Shown here: one piece after another, positions 38,438 through 49,200 of the stretch
Layout of the letters: each line of letters begins with the position of its first letter
Numbering within the stretch: position 1 is the first letter of the stretch
DNA from: Daphnia pulex
Taxonomy: Eukaryota > Arthropoda > Branchiopoda > Diplostraca > Daphniidae
Length of the DNA: 64,000 nucleotides
Reading direction: 5' to 3'
NCBI RefSeq assembly: GCF_021134715.1
Contig: NC_060026.1
Coordinates: 14,685,001 to 14,749,000, forward strand
Notes under the pieces: generated by a model
The model's input: the letters and a program-made list of their open reading frames with translations, nothing else
Told to the model about the DNA's origin: nothing
Databases searched by the model: none
Translations under genes and position numbers: made by a program

Positions 38438-38697
38438 GTGACTTTTTGGACGTACCCGTGGACGACAGTCACGACACGAATCGAATGATTGCCCCGGCAG
38501 TCTCGGCAAGGGGTCCTGCAACCGTTTGTCCGCGATGTTCGGTCAGGTTCCTTCGGGTTAGTGCCCTGGTCGCCCACTTGCATTCGAACAAATGCGACTC
38601 GGTGACTATGTTTAAGTGTCCTTTAGCCTCGTGCACTTTCACCACACGCCACCAAGGAAATCTCAAACGACACTTTTTGAAGTGGCACCCTTTATGA
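38438..38697 (+). CDS. lola: lola alternative 3' exon A (two fingers)
   Basis: Begins after TGTATAG; with the G left by the common exons it reads GDFLDVPVDD, then a C2HC-type finger CPRCSVRFLRVSALVAHLHSNKC and a C2H2 finger CPLASCTFTTRHQGNLKRHFLKWH, ending HPL. Its second finger has four residues between the Cys pair, unlike the other exons. 880 + 260 bases is a whole number of codons. Confidence 0.85.
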
Positions 38698-38958
38698 ATC
38701 AAATGCAAATTAAATTCACTCAACAATTCTTATTTTTGTCCCTCCATTACCTGTGCTGTTTCTCTTCAATAAACAGAACTCAGATTGATTTTTTGTAGAC
38801 ACAAAATCTGTCAAATCAAACGACCATGCGAAAATTGAATACAGGCAGCAACTCTTTTTGAAATTTTGACCAATTAATTTTGAGCAAAGTTATTTTGACT
38901 CTTTCTTTTTTCTCATTGGTCCCTTGTTTTTGTTTTTTTCTCCCAACTCTTCTGTTAG

Positions 38959-39320
38959 GGTACGACATGGACGATCAGTCTCTTGACGAACGCTTCGGTT
39001 GCCCGAATTGCCGGCGGAGTTATAAGCATAAGAAACATTTGTACCGCCACCTGCGCCAGGGATGCGATGAAATGACGTCGGAAGCGGCGGCGGCGGCGGC
39101 TGGCCAACGCGACGGCCTATCCAGTCATATTCCCATCTTCCGTTGCAGCTTGTGCTCGTATACCACGTACTTGAGGGCTTCTCTGTTTCAGCACACGCAA
39201 ATCGAACACGAACAAACGGTTATTCCTCCCTCTCTGCGCGCCAGTTCTATCCACTTTCTTTTGAATTCCTCTGCGACGCAAAACGTTCCAGTTGTAGATA
39301 AAAATACGTCCCGATTGTAG
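38959..39320 (+). CDS. lola: lola alternative 3' exon B (two fingers)
   Basis: Reads GYDMDDQSLDERFG, then CPNCRRSYKHKKHLYRHLRQGC (C2HC) and CSLCSYTTYLRASLFQHTQIEH (C2H2), with a run of seven Ala between them. The tail of about 35 residues is the longest in the array. Confidence 0.88.
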
Positions 39321-39514
39321 ATGATTAGAATAAGAAGAAATCCAGTTCGAAATAAAAATGTGTTAAAATGTAAGAAAAAACAAGAAATTGATTTCGATTA
39401 TTTTCTGACTACTACCGCGAGTACTTGGGAAATCATTAAATCTGATTTCTCTGTTTGTTTATTTTTTTATTTTTATTTTTTTTCTCTTTAATTTCACTCG
39501 GTTGCTGCTGGCAG

Positions 39515-39783
39515 GCGTCGCTGAGGACGTGCTCCAAGGTCGCCATGCTTGCCCCAATTGCCATCGGACTTATAAGCTTAGAAGACTCGTGTTCCGTCAC
39601 CTGCGCAAGGGCTGCGATTTAGCGACAACGGAAACGATGGCCAATTACCACGGATACAAAACTCCGCTTCCCGCATTCCGTTGCAATTTCTGCCCTTTCA
39701 TTACGTTCATTAGGGAATTCCTAAAAACACACAATCAAAAAGAACACGGCGGCGATTGCCAACCGAGTTTGAAACGCGCTTGA
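39515..39783 (+). CDS. lola: lola alternative 3' exon C (two fingers)
   Basis: Reads GVAEDVLQGRHA, then CPNCHRTYKLRRLVFRHLRKGC and CNFCPFITFIREFLKTHNQKEH, ending SLKRA. It is close to exons D and G, pointing to tandem exon duplication. Confidence 0.88.
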
Positions 39784-39976
39784 ATCGCTTGTTCTTGTAT
39801 TCGTTTATTTTAAAAAAAAAAGTATCGATGTGAAATCCTGCCGATGAGATTCTGGATCTTTTTGATTTTTGTTTTCGCTCGTGAATGATTTGAAATTTCT
39901 TTTTTTCTTTTCGAATTTGGTTCAAAGTCTCATGGGTGTCCATTGTTGTTTTTTCTCAAATGTTCTGACCATCTAG

Positions 39977-40200
39977 GTGACGAGGTGGACGGTCAATCTC
40001 GCGTCGGTTGCCCCAATTGCCAACGGACCTATAAGTCCAACAAATTTTTGTACCGTCATCTGCGACAGGGTTGTGGCGAAATAGCGTCCGGCTACCGAGA
40101 AGACCTTCCGTGTCATCTGCCCGTCTACCGTTGCCATGTCTGTCCTTACATCACGTTCATTAAGGGATTCTTGCACAGACACTCTCAGACTGCGCACTAG
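39977..40200 (+). CDS. lola: lola alternative 3' exon D (two fingers)
   Basis: Reads GDEVDGQSRVG, then CPNCQRTYKSNKFLYRHLRQGC, the shared spacer GEIASGY, and CHVCPYITFIKGFLHRHSQTAH, with the stop right after the last His. Very similar to exon G. Confidence 0.9.
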
Positions 40201-40448
40201 ACCGTTGAGACCTCAATTATCTAACCAGCGGCTGCCCCCCATCTTTGCTCTTTCTTTCTTGGTCCACTTTTGACTCACTACTCACTAGCAACTCTCTCCG
40301 GTTTCACCTAGAGAATCCATTTTTTTGAAATGCGACTAATACAAGTCCCCAGTTGAATGAATCGGTATTTTTGATTATACATTTATTATTTTATTTTATT
40401 ATCAATCGTTCTCTCTTACGTTTCTGTCAAATCCTCGATGGACAGTAG

Positions 40449-40603
40449 GTGATCAAGATCAATCGAGGGTGTCTTGCCCGGCTTGCTGTCGGACTTGCAA
40501 GGATAGGCGAAATTTGTTAAACCATGTACGTTACAGCGCCAAGTGCTATCGACCGAAAATCTTGCAACTCCTCGGACTTAGGCCGAGAAACAACCTCGTC
40601 TGA
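40449..40603 (+). CDS. lola: lola alternative 3' exon E (single finger)
   Basis: Reads GDQDQSRVS, then one finger CPACCRTCKDRRNLLNHVRYSAKC, followed by a basic tail ending RPRNNLV. The second C2H2 finger is absent, so this would be a one-finger isoform or an exon losing function. The phase and the total (1035 bases) are still right. Confidence 0.75.
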
Positions 40604-40871
40604 ACGAAAAATTGTAGGAGACGAAATCGAGTCGGAAAATCGGCTCCCAATCAATTTGATTTCCCCGTCATTCCGACGTTCTTCTCTGTGCACGCATTAG
40701 GCCACTTTGAAAAAAATTCGCTTTCTCTGGATTGTAATTTGTTTTTTCGGTTATTAGCTCAGAATGATAAAGATTGGGAAGTCTCTAGTTGAGTTACTTT
40801 GATTTGATGATCCTGTTTTTATCTGAATGGTTCTCTTTCTCCGTTTTTTGTCCCATCTTCTGAACCCACAG

Positions 40872-41320
40872 GTGATGACGGGAAGGACAATCGAGTCATT
40901 TGCCGGGTCTGCCATCGGACTTATAAGTCGTGGAAAAATTTGTTGCAACATTTGCGCCGGGACAACACGGGCTGCGCACAACCCAACCTCATCTCGCTCA
41001 TCCAAGAAAATCGCAGAGTCTCGTATAGGGACTTTGCGCGAACCCTGGCCATCGAGGCCGACCCTGAAGCTCACCAACCCCTGATCAAATGCCCCAATTG
41101 CCATTTCAGTTACAAGTTTAAGAAGGATCTGTACCGCCACTTGCGCATGGGCTGCGACGCCATGACGACGGCGACGACCGTCGGCTCCCGCGACGGCCAG
41201 CTGTGCGACTTGCCCGTCTTCCGTTGCAATTTTTGCCCTTACGTCACTTTCGTCAAGTCGTCCGTGCGCAGACACGTTCAAAGCGCCCACAGCAATCGAT
41301 CCCACAATGCGACTATTTAA
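40872..41320 (+). CDS. lola: lola alternative 3' exon F (three fingers)
   Basis: Reads GDDGKDNRVI, then CRVCHRTYKSWKNLLQHLRRDNTGC (related to the first finger of exon H), about 45 residues of linker, then CPNCHFSYKFKKDLYRHLRMGC and CNFCPYVTFVKSSVRRHVQSAH. The longest array exon; it looks like two exon units fused, the first having lost its second finger. Confidence 0.85.
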
Positions 41321-41443
41321 AGAAATCCGCTTTTTTGTTTTTGTTTTCTATTTGATGTCCACTTTTTCCAACTTTCACAGAGAGGCCGATCCTAATTGAT
41401 TTGATTCCTTATTTGTCTTTTGTCGCCCCATTGCCGCCGACAG

Positions 41444-41706
41444 GTGCCGAAGTGGACGAGCAAACTCGAGTTGTTTGCCCCAATTGCCATCGGACTTATA
41501 AGTACCGAAAACTCTTGTATCGCCACCTGCGACAAGGATGCGGAGAAATAGCTTCCGGTTACAGCCAAGACCAGCCATGCCCTCTGCCTGTCCACCGTTG
41601 TCCCTTGTGCCCTTACATCACATTCATAAGGGGATTTCTAAACCGACACGCCGTCACCGCTCACGGCCAAACCTCCATGCATCCGTCTTCTTCTTCCCAT
41701 TTGTAG
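41444..41706 (+). CDS. lola: lola alternative 3' exon G (two fingers)
   Basis: Reads GAEVDEQTRVV, then CPNCHRTYKYRKLLYRHLRQGC, spacer GEIASGY, and CPLCPYITFIRGFLNRHAVTAH with a short Ser-rich tail. Closest relative in the array is exon D. Confidence 0.9.
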
Positions 41707-41877
41707 TCTCTCTCCAAATATTCAAATTAGCGGCTAGTAATTGCATATATCCTCAGATCAGGCCTTTGTATAAAGTTGAATCGAATTTTCATTGGTGAAT
41801 TTTGTTTGTTTCTTCTTGTCATACTATGGTCCACAAAATACCTTTCAAACTCTCTCTCTATATTCTGGCTGATGCAG

Positions 41878-42170
41878 GTGACGAGTCGGGCGTCTATCTA
41901 TCTGGGCGAGTCAGTTGCCCCGTCTGCCGTCGGAATTATAAGTGTAGGAAACATTTGTTGCAACATCTTCGCCGGAATTACCAGGGCTGTGCTCAGCCTC
42001 ATCCCGGCTTGCTGGTCGGACAGATTTATTCGCACTTGCCCCACTTTCGTTGCTCTTTTCACTCGTGCTCGTACATCACTTTCGTCAAGAAGTTCCTCCA
42101 CGAGCACGCCCTAGAAGCCCACGGCGTCGCCAGCGTCGTTGAAGGACCCGATTTGATGGATAGTCTGTGA
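41878..42170 (+). CDS. lola: lola alternative 3' exon H (two fingers)
   Basis: Reads GDESGVYLSGRVS, then CPVCRRNYKCRKHLLQHLRRNYQGC and CSFHSCSYITFVKKFLHEHALEAH, ending DLMDSL. The first finger has seven residues between His and the last Cys, as in the first finger of exon F. Confidence 0.88.
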
Positions 42171-42429
42171 ACAAAAAATCTAATCTATCCCTCCCAAAAA
42201 ATAACCCACTCATGATACTCGTATTTAAATGTTTGCTGTTTTATAACAGTTTCCCCCCTCTCCCCCCTTCGTCTTGTGCATTCCATTTGATTTGATTTTG
42301 ATTGAGTTCCGTTTAGATGTGAAATATTGCGCATTGGAAATGTTTGACAGAAAGATTTGGAATAAAAAACAAATTGAACAAAAATCATCTGTTTGATTTC
42401 TGCTTCGAAATTCTGTTTCGGTTAATGAA

Positions 42430-42690
42430 TGACGCCGTGTCTTTATGGATAGAAACGATCGAATCGGTTGTCCCAAATGCGATCGCAAGTCCTTACAAGA
42501 GTAAAAAGTGTTCGACTGCGGTAGCCCAGACATTCTGTGCTCCTACAAATCGTTTAGAAATTATTTACAGTATCTCAACAAAAGAATCATTCAAATCGTT
42601 TCACGACATGTCCAACGACGAGAAAAATTCCCTCTCGTGCCATTTTGTCCAGTTTTTCTTGAGATTTTATAAATCTGTAGTACATGGTGG
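42430..42690 (+). pseudogene. Decayed lola zinc-finger exon
   Basis: In one frame the text reads DRNDRIGCPKCDRKSLQE and then a stop, where intact exons have VxCPxCxRTYK. The remains of a second part follow further down (PFCPVFLEIL). No usable acceptor was seen before it. Probably a dead member of the array between exons H and I. Confidence 0.45.
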
Positions 42691-43072
42691 AGTTTCTGTC
42701 CAAATAAAATTGTCTGATCTTTTGTCTACCCGCTAGTTAGCCTGAAAAAAAAAATGTTGTAGAGCTTCGGGTTTATATACTACAATATGCCGATCGTTGA
42801 TATTCGTCGTTAATTGGATCGGAACTTTCGAAATGTTTGGTTTTCTTTTCTGGCAATCTTGTTAGCTTTTTTTTTACAGCCTAACGAATCGTTGTATGGG
42901 TCTACAATGAAACAAAAAGATTATTACAAAAGGACTCGCTCAAGACTAGTATATAGGGCCTCGAAATTCCCACATCAAATTGATCATTCTTTAATCGAAA
43001 TTCACACCATTTGTGTAATGATTGCTGTTGTTTCATCATTTTCATTCCTGGATTGTTGGAATTTTTAACTAG

Positions 43073-43218
43073 GTGGAGCTCCATTCTCGATGTCCTGTCC
43101 GAATTGCTTCAAGTGTTACACTCACCCAAATTCTTACACCAGGCAATTAATTAAACATTCCTATGAATCTAACCCAAATCGCACTCGTGTAATCTATTTT
43201 TCCTTCAAAAAATACTAA
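43073..43218 (+). CDS. lola: lola alternative 3' exon I (single finger)
   Basis: Begins after TTTTTAACTAG with GGAPFSMS, then CPNCFKCYTHPNSYTRQLIKHSYE, and ends KKY. 880 + 146 bases is a whole number of codons. The finger is divergent: the last ligand could be a His or Asn-rich end and no second finger is present in the exon. Confidence 0.65.
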
Positions 43219-43227
43219 TTGAAAAAG

Positions 43228-43330
43228 GCACGTGAAAAACGAGTGCGTGGCAGTCGAACCGAGATTTGTGTGCACCGCTTGTGGATCCCGTTTCCGCCGT
43301 AAATCCTACCTCAAAGATCACTCCTGTTCG
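43228..43330 (+). CDS. Orphan C2HC finger exon (possible)
   Basis: Open segment reading HVKNECVAVEPRFV, then CTACGSRFRRKSYLKDHSC, with a donor TTCG/GTAAAT after it. The finger is convincing, but the acceptor phase does not match the common donor (the common phase gives an immediate stop), so it would need another upstream exon. A small exon at 43727-43774 (ATKGNRVAFVSTTNS stop) could follow it in frame. Confidence 0.4.
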
Positions 43331-46286
43331 GTAAATATTCTGCATAGTATCTCTTATGTTTCTATCCCTATTAATTTTCTCCGCTTTTTTATTGCCTGTG
43401 TCTGGCTACTACTAACTACTGTACACCATCTGTCGCACGTTTCAAATGATTTTCTTTTTTCTTTCTTCAACGAAATAAGAAAATCTGATTGATGAGTCGT
43501 GACAGTCGGCCTTCTTAGAGACGGGATTTTCTAAGAGAAGACTCAAACACATTTCAGAGAGTCTCCCGGATATGTCTTGTATGCAACTTTCTCTTTGCTT
43601 CCATTTCTTATACGTGTACTCTATATAGCTGGCTGCATCTTTACGATCTGACATGAATCACATGAATCGGAAAATCCCATTCCAGCCCATTTTCTCTCTG
43701 ATGATGTTGTTGTTGTTGTTTTCTAGGCAACCAAAGGCAACCGAGTCGCCTTCGTCTCAACCACCAACTCATAATCTCCCCCGTCTCCAATAAGAAGAAA
43801 GCCCCATAAGCTCTTTTGGGTGTGTGTGTGAACCACATAATTATTCTGTGTGTCCCTCCTGTTTCATACATGTACATACCACCTGCCCCAGCAATTGTTG
43901 GTTCCAACCGACGACGACTCAGATATGTACCTCATAACTTTAACGGATTGGCTCTCTTCTACAATTCGCTCGTTTCAAATTGTCTGGAATTGGCGACGTC
44001 CAAAAAAACAACCAAAAAGAGGCGGATCCTTTCATACACATCGCATATAGTCCGACAACCAAAAAATGCACCTACAAAAAGAATAACAAGCAGTCACTGA
44101 AGGGTTTTACAAGGTTGAACAACCCGCGTGAGTGAGTTGCTGCTACTTATATATCATACCGCGCCTTCGTGATTCGATTGAAGGAGCCTCTCTCCTATAT
44201 GTTTATAACCCCACCAAAAATACAGAAAACCCCAAAGTCTCTGTTCTTCCTATTCATGTGTATTCACGAAATATGTTTTTTTTTTTATTTTTCATTTTTC
44301 ATTTGTTTTGTAATTTTGGTCTTGTTGTCGACTCCGTCCCGACTCACGGTCTGCCGTCGCGGCGGAAAGTTTTGACGTCACTGCACGCAGACTGCTGTTG
44401 ACATTGGTGTTGAACAGTTGTGTTTTTTCGACGTTCGTGCGTGAATGTGAGTGTTCCCCCCCCCTTTCATTGTTTTTCGTGTTGTGCCCTGTTACACACA
44501 GAGATTGACGGAATAAAAAAAAAACGAATTTTATTTCTAAAACCGAATTTAGGCCGGATAATCGTTGCCGGTCACGTCATCGCGTTTTAGAGATTTGACT
44601 TTGTGATGTTGTTGTGATGTTGTGATTTATCCAGGCAAGTTTATTTGTCGTCGTCGTCTATTTACTCGTCATCTTTTTGGGTATTTTGTTCTCCAACCGG
44701 TTTCCGTCCGATTTGTTGGTTTCCGTCCGTCTTTTTCCCGACTTGTTGCACTTTTTTTCGGCTGTTTGTGTTGGTTGTGTGTCCATTTCCGCTGGATTTT
44801 TTGAAGCAAATGACATCACCGTCACGTTGTTATTGTCAGATAATGACACGTGCAAAACTAGTCGTTTATCGCTCTCGACAAAACATCGTTGGGGTTGGTA
44901 CAATGCACATTGTTGCCTTTCGTGAGCGTCGGTTCGCTTTCAGTGTGGCGATGTATATATGGCTCTTGTACACATCTTCACCAGCCTTACATTTTGCTTT
45001 TGTTTGGTTTCAAGATAAGGCGGGGAGGAAATAAATTAAAACTGGTTTGCTGGCAGGAATGTGTAGAGTAATAATCACGGCTGCAGTTGAGTAGTCACGA
45101 CACGCTAGAGATGATTCTACGATGACTATAGTAGTTTGGTGGGAAGATTTTGTTCTTTTTCCGTTTTCTTTCTTTTTGTTTTATTTTAACGAAGGAAACC
45201 AGGTGGTGGTCTCAGCGCCATCTCTTACCGCGTGAATTGATGCTGAACTGATGGCCTGGAATAAAAAAATATTTCGTCGAAACATTAAAAAAAAAAACGA
45301 ACGAAAAATCGTGAAATAAAAAAAAACGGCGGCGTGGAATAATAATTGCTCGTGTAGCGGTTGTGAAAGAATTTTCCAAGATTTCCTTTTCGTGCAGCAT
45401 TTTTATTTCGGTGAATCTCTAGCGTTTTAAATTTCACTCGGCGGGTTATGTAGTTTAATGGGTTATTATTACGGGATTTGGTTGAAAAATCCAATAGATG
45501 GCGCAAGTTGTTTTTATTGATTTCAGCCACTCAAACCTGTTTTTGTTTCAGTGGCCGTGAGAAAAATTTGTCTGCGTGATGTGTGTTATGTGACGTCTCG
45601 TTTTTTTTTTCTCTTTTTTGTCGAGGGGGGGATTCGTAATTTCTTTTATCAGCAATAGACACACACACTAATCGTTTAGAAATTCCTGTCCCTCGTTGAT
45701 ATTTATCGTCGTGCTGCCTTTTCCATCCCAGCGCCGCTCAATTCTAAGCCATTATGCTGGGTGGTTCAGGTTGGTTGGCTTTCAGACCTGTTTAAGCACA
45801 TTTCTCTTCCACTGTTGTTCAAAACTCTCCTCCGCCAATTGGCCGTGCTTTGAAATAAAAAAGAGTCGCTTTTGATTCACTCCAGTCAACAATGAGAAAA
45901 GAAGAAGCAAACATCTTGTTTGAAAGTTGGATAATTAAGGCTTTCTTTCTTGCTCTCGTCTATCACCCAGGACCTCATCATTTGAGATTGCACTGATCTT
46001 GCGCACAGTTGACAGTCCCCTTAGCTGTGTATTTAACCCCCCCTTTTGAAGTACGTTTAATTTCCTTTTTGGTTTTGGGGCTTTGTGTCTCTTTCCATGT
46101 GGGGGAGAGAAGGACAGGTGTGCAGTTGGGAAGCATTTATATTTCTGTTTCCTGACGTTGTATGGTTGTAGGCTATTTAACAGTATTCTGTGAAGCCCTT
46201 GCTCCACATGTATCAAATTGCCATGCGAAATCTGACTACGGTGTGTTGTTTCTCTTTTCCCTCCAGGTTTCACTCACAGCAAGCAA
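43331..46286. other. Gene-poor region before the CCSER-like gene
   Basis: About 3 kb with no coding region that I can support, apart from the small possible exon at 43727-43774. Pyrimidine-rich in places (44270-44330, 44640-44800). It probably carries the promoter, leader exons and first intron of the CCSER-like gene. CTCF-like words GCGCCATCT (45215-45223) and TAGATGGCGC (45495-45504) occur here. Confidence 0.5.
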
Positions 46287-49200
46287 ATGGGCAATTGTGT
46301 TTCGTCACAGAGCCAGCAGGCAGTGGTGGAGAAACAAGCAGCAACTGGCAGAGGCAGAAGCATAGTTTCTCTTCGCAAGGTAAATGTGTTTTTATTTCGT
46401 TCTCTGCCCACAAGTTCCCTAGTTACACTTGTTTGAAACAAACCAAAACAAACGCTTTATAGTGTGCAGTGTGCATCATCGTTGATCGAAAAATCGACAA
46501 CAAAACACGTGGGTTGAGAGGGTACGATAGGTTTATCGAACGCCTCGGCGCAGGCGCAGCAACCATCCAGTGGAAACCTTAATGTAAAACGGTATTGATT
46601 ATCAAAGGGTGGGGGGATCCATCTTGTTGTTGTCCTTCTACGCCTTTCCACAGTCTTGAGACGACATCCTTGACGCATCCGGCTCTCTCTCTCACTCTCT
46701 CACTCCAGCACAGTAGATATTCTTGTGTAATTATAATTGAAAGTTTGAAGTTTTTGATAATTTCGGGGCTGAATTCGTGTCGTGGCGTTGATTACTCTCA
46801 TTTTATATCTCTTGAACCGCTCTCTCTCTCTCTCTCTCTGTACGTTGTGCACGAGATGTACAAAGTTTCAAGTGCGTGACATTTGACCCAACGTTCTTCT
46901 TCTTTTTTTTTTTCTCCCCCCATTGTATTCAGGCTGCAATGGAGAAGTATCCGGTTCCCACCAAAAACCGCTTGGTCCTCGGCAACGAAGGGACAACTGG
47001 CGGCCTCAGCAACAATAGCAGCTGCAGTAACAACGCCCCAGCCGGCACACAACAGACCAACGATGCCGGCAACAACGACATAACGCAATTACGCTCGAAA
47101 TTACGGCCACCCTCCGTCATCATCGCCAGGCCGGTCAGCATCCAGCTGACTAATAAGAGTGGCATTGACACCAACGGCAACATACCTCGACCCTCTAGTC
47201 TACCCCGTCTGTTGAAAACGTCAGATAACAACGCCACGGCCAAGATTGAGTCGCTCCAGCAGCAGCAACAAGCCAAACCATCCAATTTGACGGGCTGCGC
47301 CACGTTCCGGACCGTCAGTTTGGATTCCAAGAACCGGACGATTCTCAATCCGCCGCCCGTAGTCTCGGCTTCATCGAACAAGACATCGACGGCCTCCAAG
47401 GATTCGAGGTCCGTCTCCCCTTCGCCATCGAGCATGTCCATAGCCTCGAGTTTCGGCTCGAATAAAAGTCATTCGGTGGCCGATTCCGGAATCGCCACTT
47501 GCTCCAGCAGCCGCTCGCAGTCCACCATTTCCGAGCGGAAGTCGGCCCTGTCTCTGAAATTCGGTTTCTTCACCAAGAAGACGGCCGGCGCCACTGAAAC
47601 CAAGAAAGCCAACGTCGATCGAATCAATTCCGCCAATAGCATCCTGACGGCCACTCCGCCTCCATCTTCGGCCGTCAGTAAACTTCGCGGTACATGCGAG
47701 TTGCCACGTCAGACTAAATCGCCGCGTCCAACTTCCCTCCGCTTAAGTTCGTCGGTTACCGTTGGATCAGCCGGCGTCCAGCGAGTGACGGGCAGGATAC
47801 AGCAGCCGGCAACCCATAAAAGTCCGGCTAGAATGCCGACTCCCCAATTGACGTCGATAAAGAACAGAGCCGCTTTAGTGCTGGGCCGGAGTAAAAGTTC
47901 CGATTACAAATCGGTGGAGCTCAGGCCGCGGCTGAGCGTCGAGGCTATCGTGGCTTCTCTCGAACAAGAAATCCGACATCAATTGGGTCCAGAACCGCCT
48001 CCATTGGCCCTCAGTCCCAAGAAGGAAGTCAAGGAAATCTCGACTCCGGCCGAGAAAGTTGAAGTGGAGCGATTCGGCATCGAGACGGCCTCCAAGGCCC
48101 AAATCGAATTCGTCGACGAAGATGAGGACGAAGATTTCATCGAAGATATCGAACTTCAACTTCAAACGCCATCCAGCGCCGCCGAGTGTCAGCCTTCTCC
48201 GTCAGTCATTTTATAAAAATTTTCTTAAAACTTATGCAAATTACTTTGTGCATAAAATTTGAATTTTTCGGTTGTTAATTACAGGGAAGGCGACGATCAA
48301 AGTCGAGACGAAGGTCATCATGGCGACGAGGAAGATTCTAATGCAACATCCATTTCAGACGCCATGATAGACGATGAAATTGCCGACCAGCCCGGTCTTG
48401 TCATGCTCGGACAGGTTGATTACTGTTCTTACTCTGTTGGTTTTCTTTTTTTCTTTTTCTTTTTTGGGTCTGTTCTTGGTTTGATGATGGCCATTTAAAT
48501 GTAAATTATTCTTTTGTTTTTTTCTAGTCGTACTCAGTTCCGGCGTCGCCGATGCATTCTTGGAGATCCGAACTGTTTCATTACAACCTACCGCCCATGT
48601 CCATGATCAATTATCCGCCGTCGGAAGACGATCAATCGGACGTCTCATCCTACCATCACAGGTCAGTGCGTTTGTGGTGTAATGGGAGTCGTTTCGGCGT
48701 GAACGTCGTGTTCCTCCAGGGGCGTTCCAGTCGAGTAGATTTCCAAGGGCCTTTCTTCTTTCTTCTTACTATTTTTCAAAACTTCTCCGGTAGCAGGTGG
48801 TCCGCGGGCAAGAAAGCGTGACGTTTCAGATCGAACGCATTCGTCTGTGATGAAAAGCAACTGTGCACCTTTTTCTTTCGTTCTTTATTATTATTATTTT
48901 TTGGTTGTACACCTCTTACCACTACAACCAGTAGCTGGACGCCATTTTGTTTCCTTTTTCTCTCTGCTTCAAATTTTTAGTTATCGGTTTCAGAACAAAA
49001 GTGGAGTGGCAGCGTATCAGATCATATAGACGTTGGGGAGGGAAGCAGCTATATCGATTTTACTATTTCATTTCACCGTTTTCATGCGTCCATGGTTGCG
49101 ATCATTTCTTGTCTTTTTCCTGGTTGTCTCGTCTGTCGTTGCGCCCAGCGCTGCAGACGGACGCTGGAATTCCGCCAGAGAGTTGTGAGATAGAAGCTGG

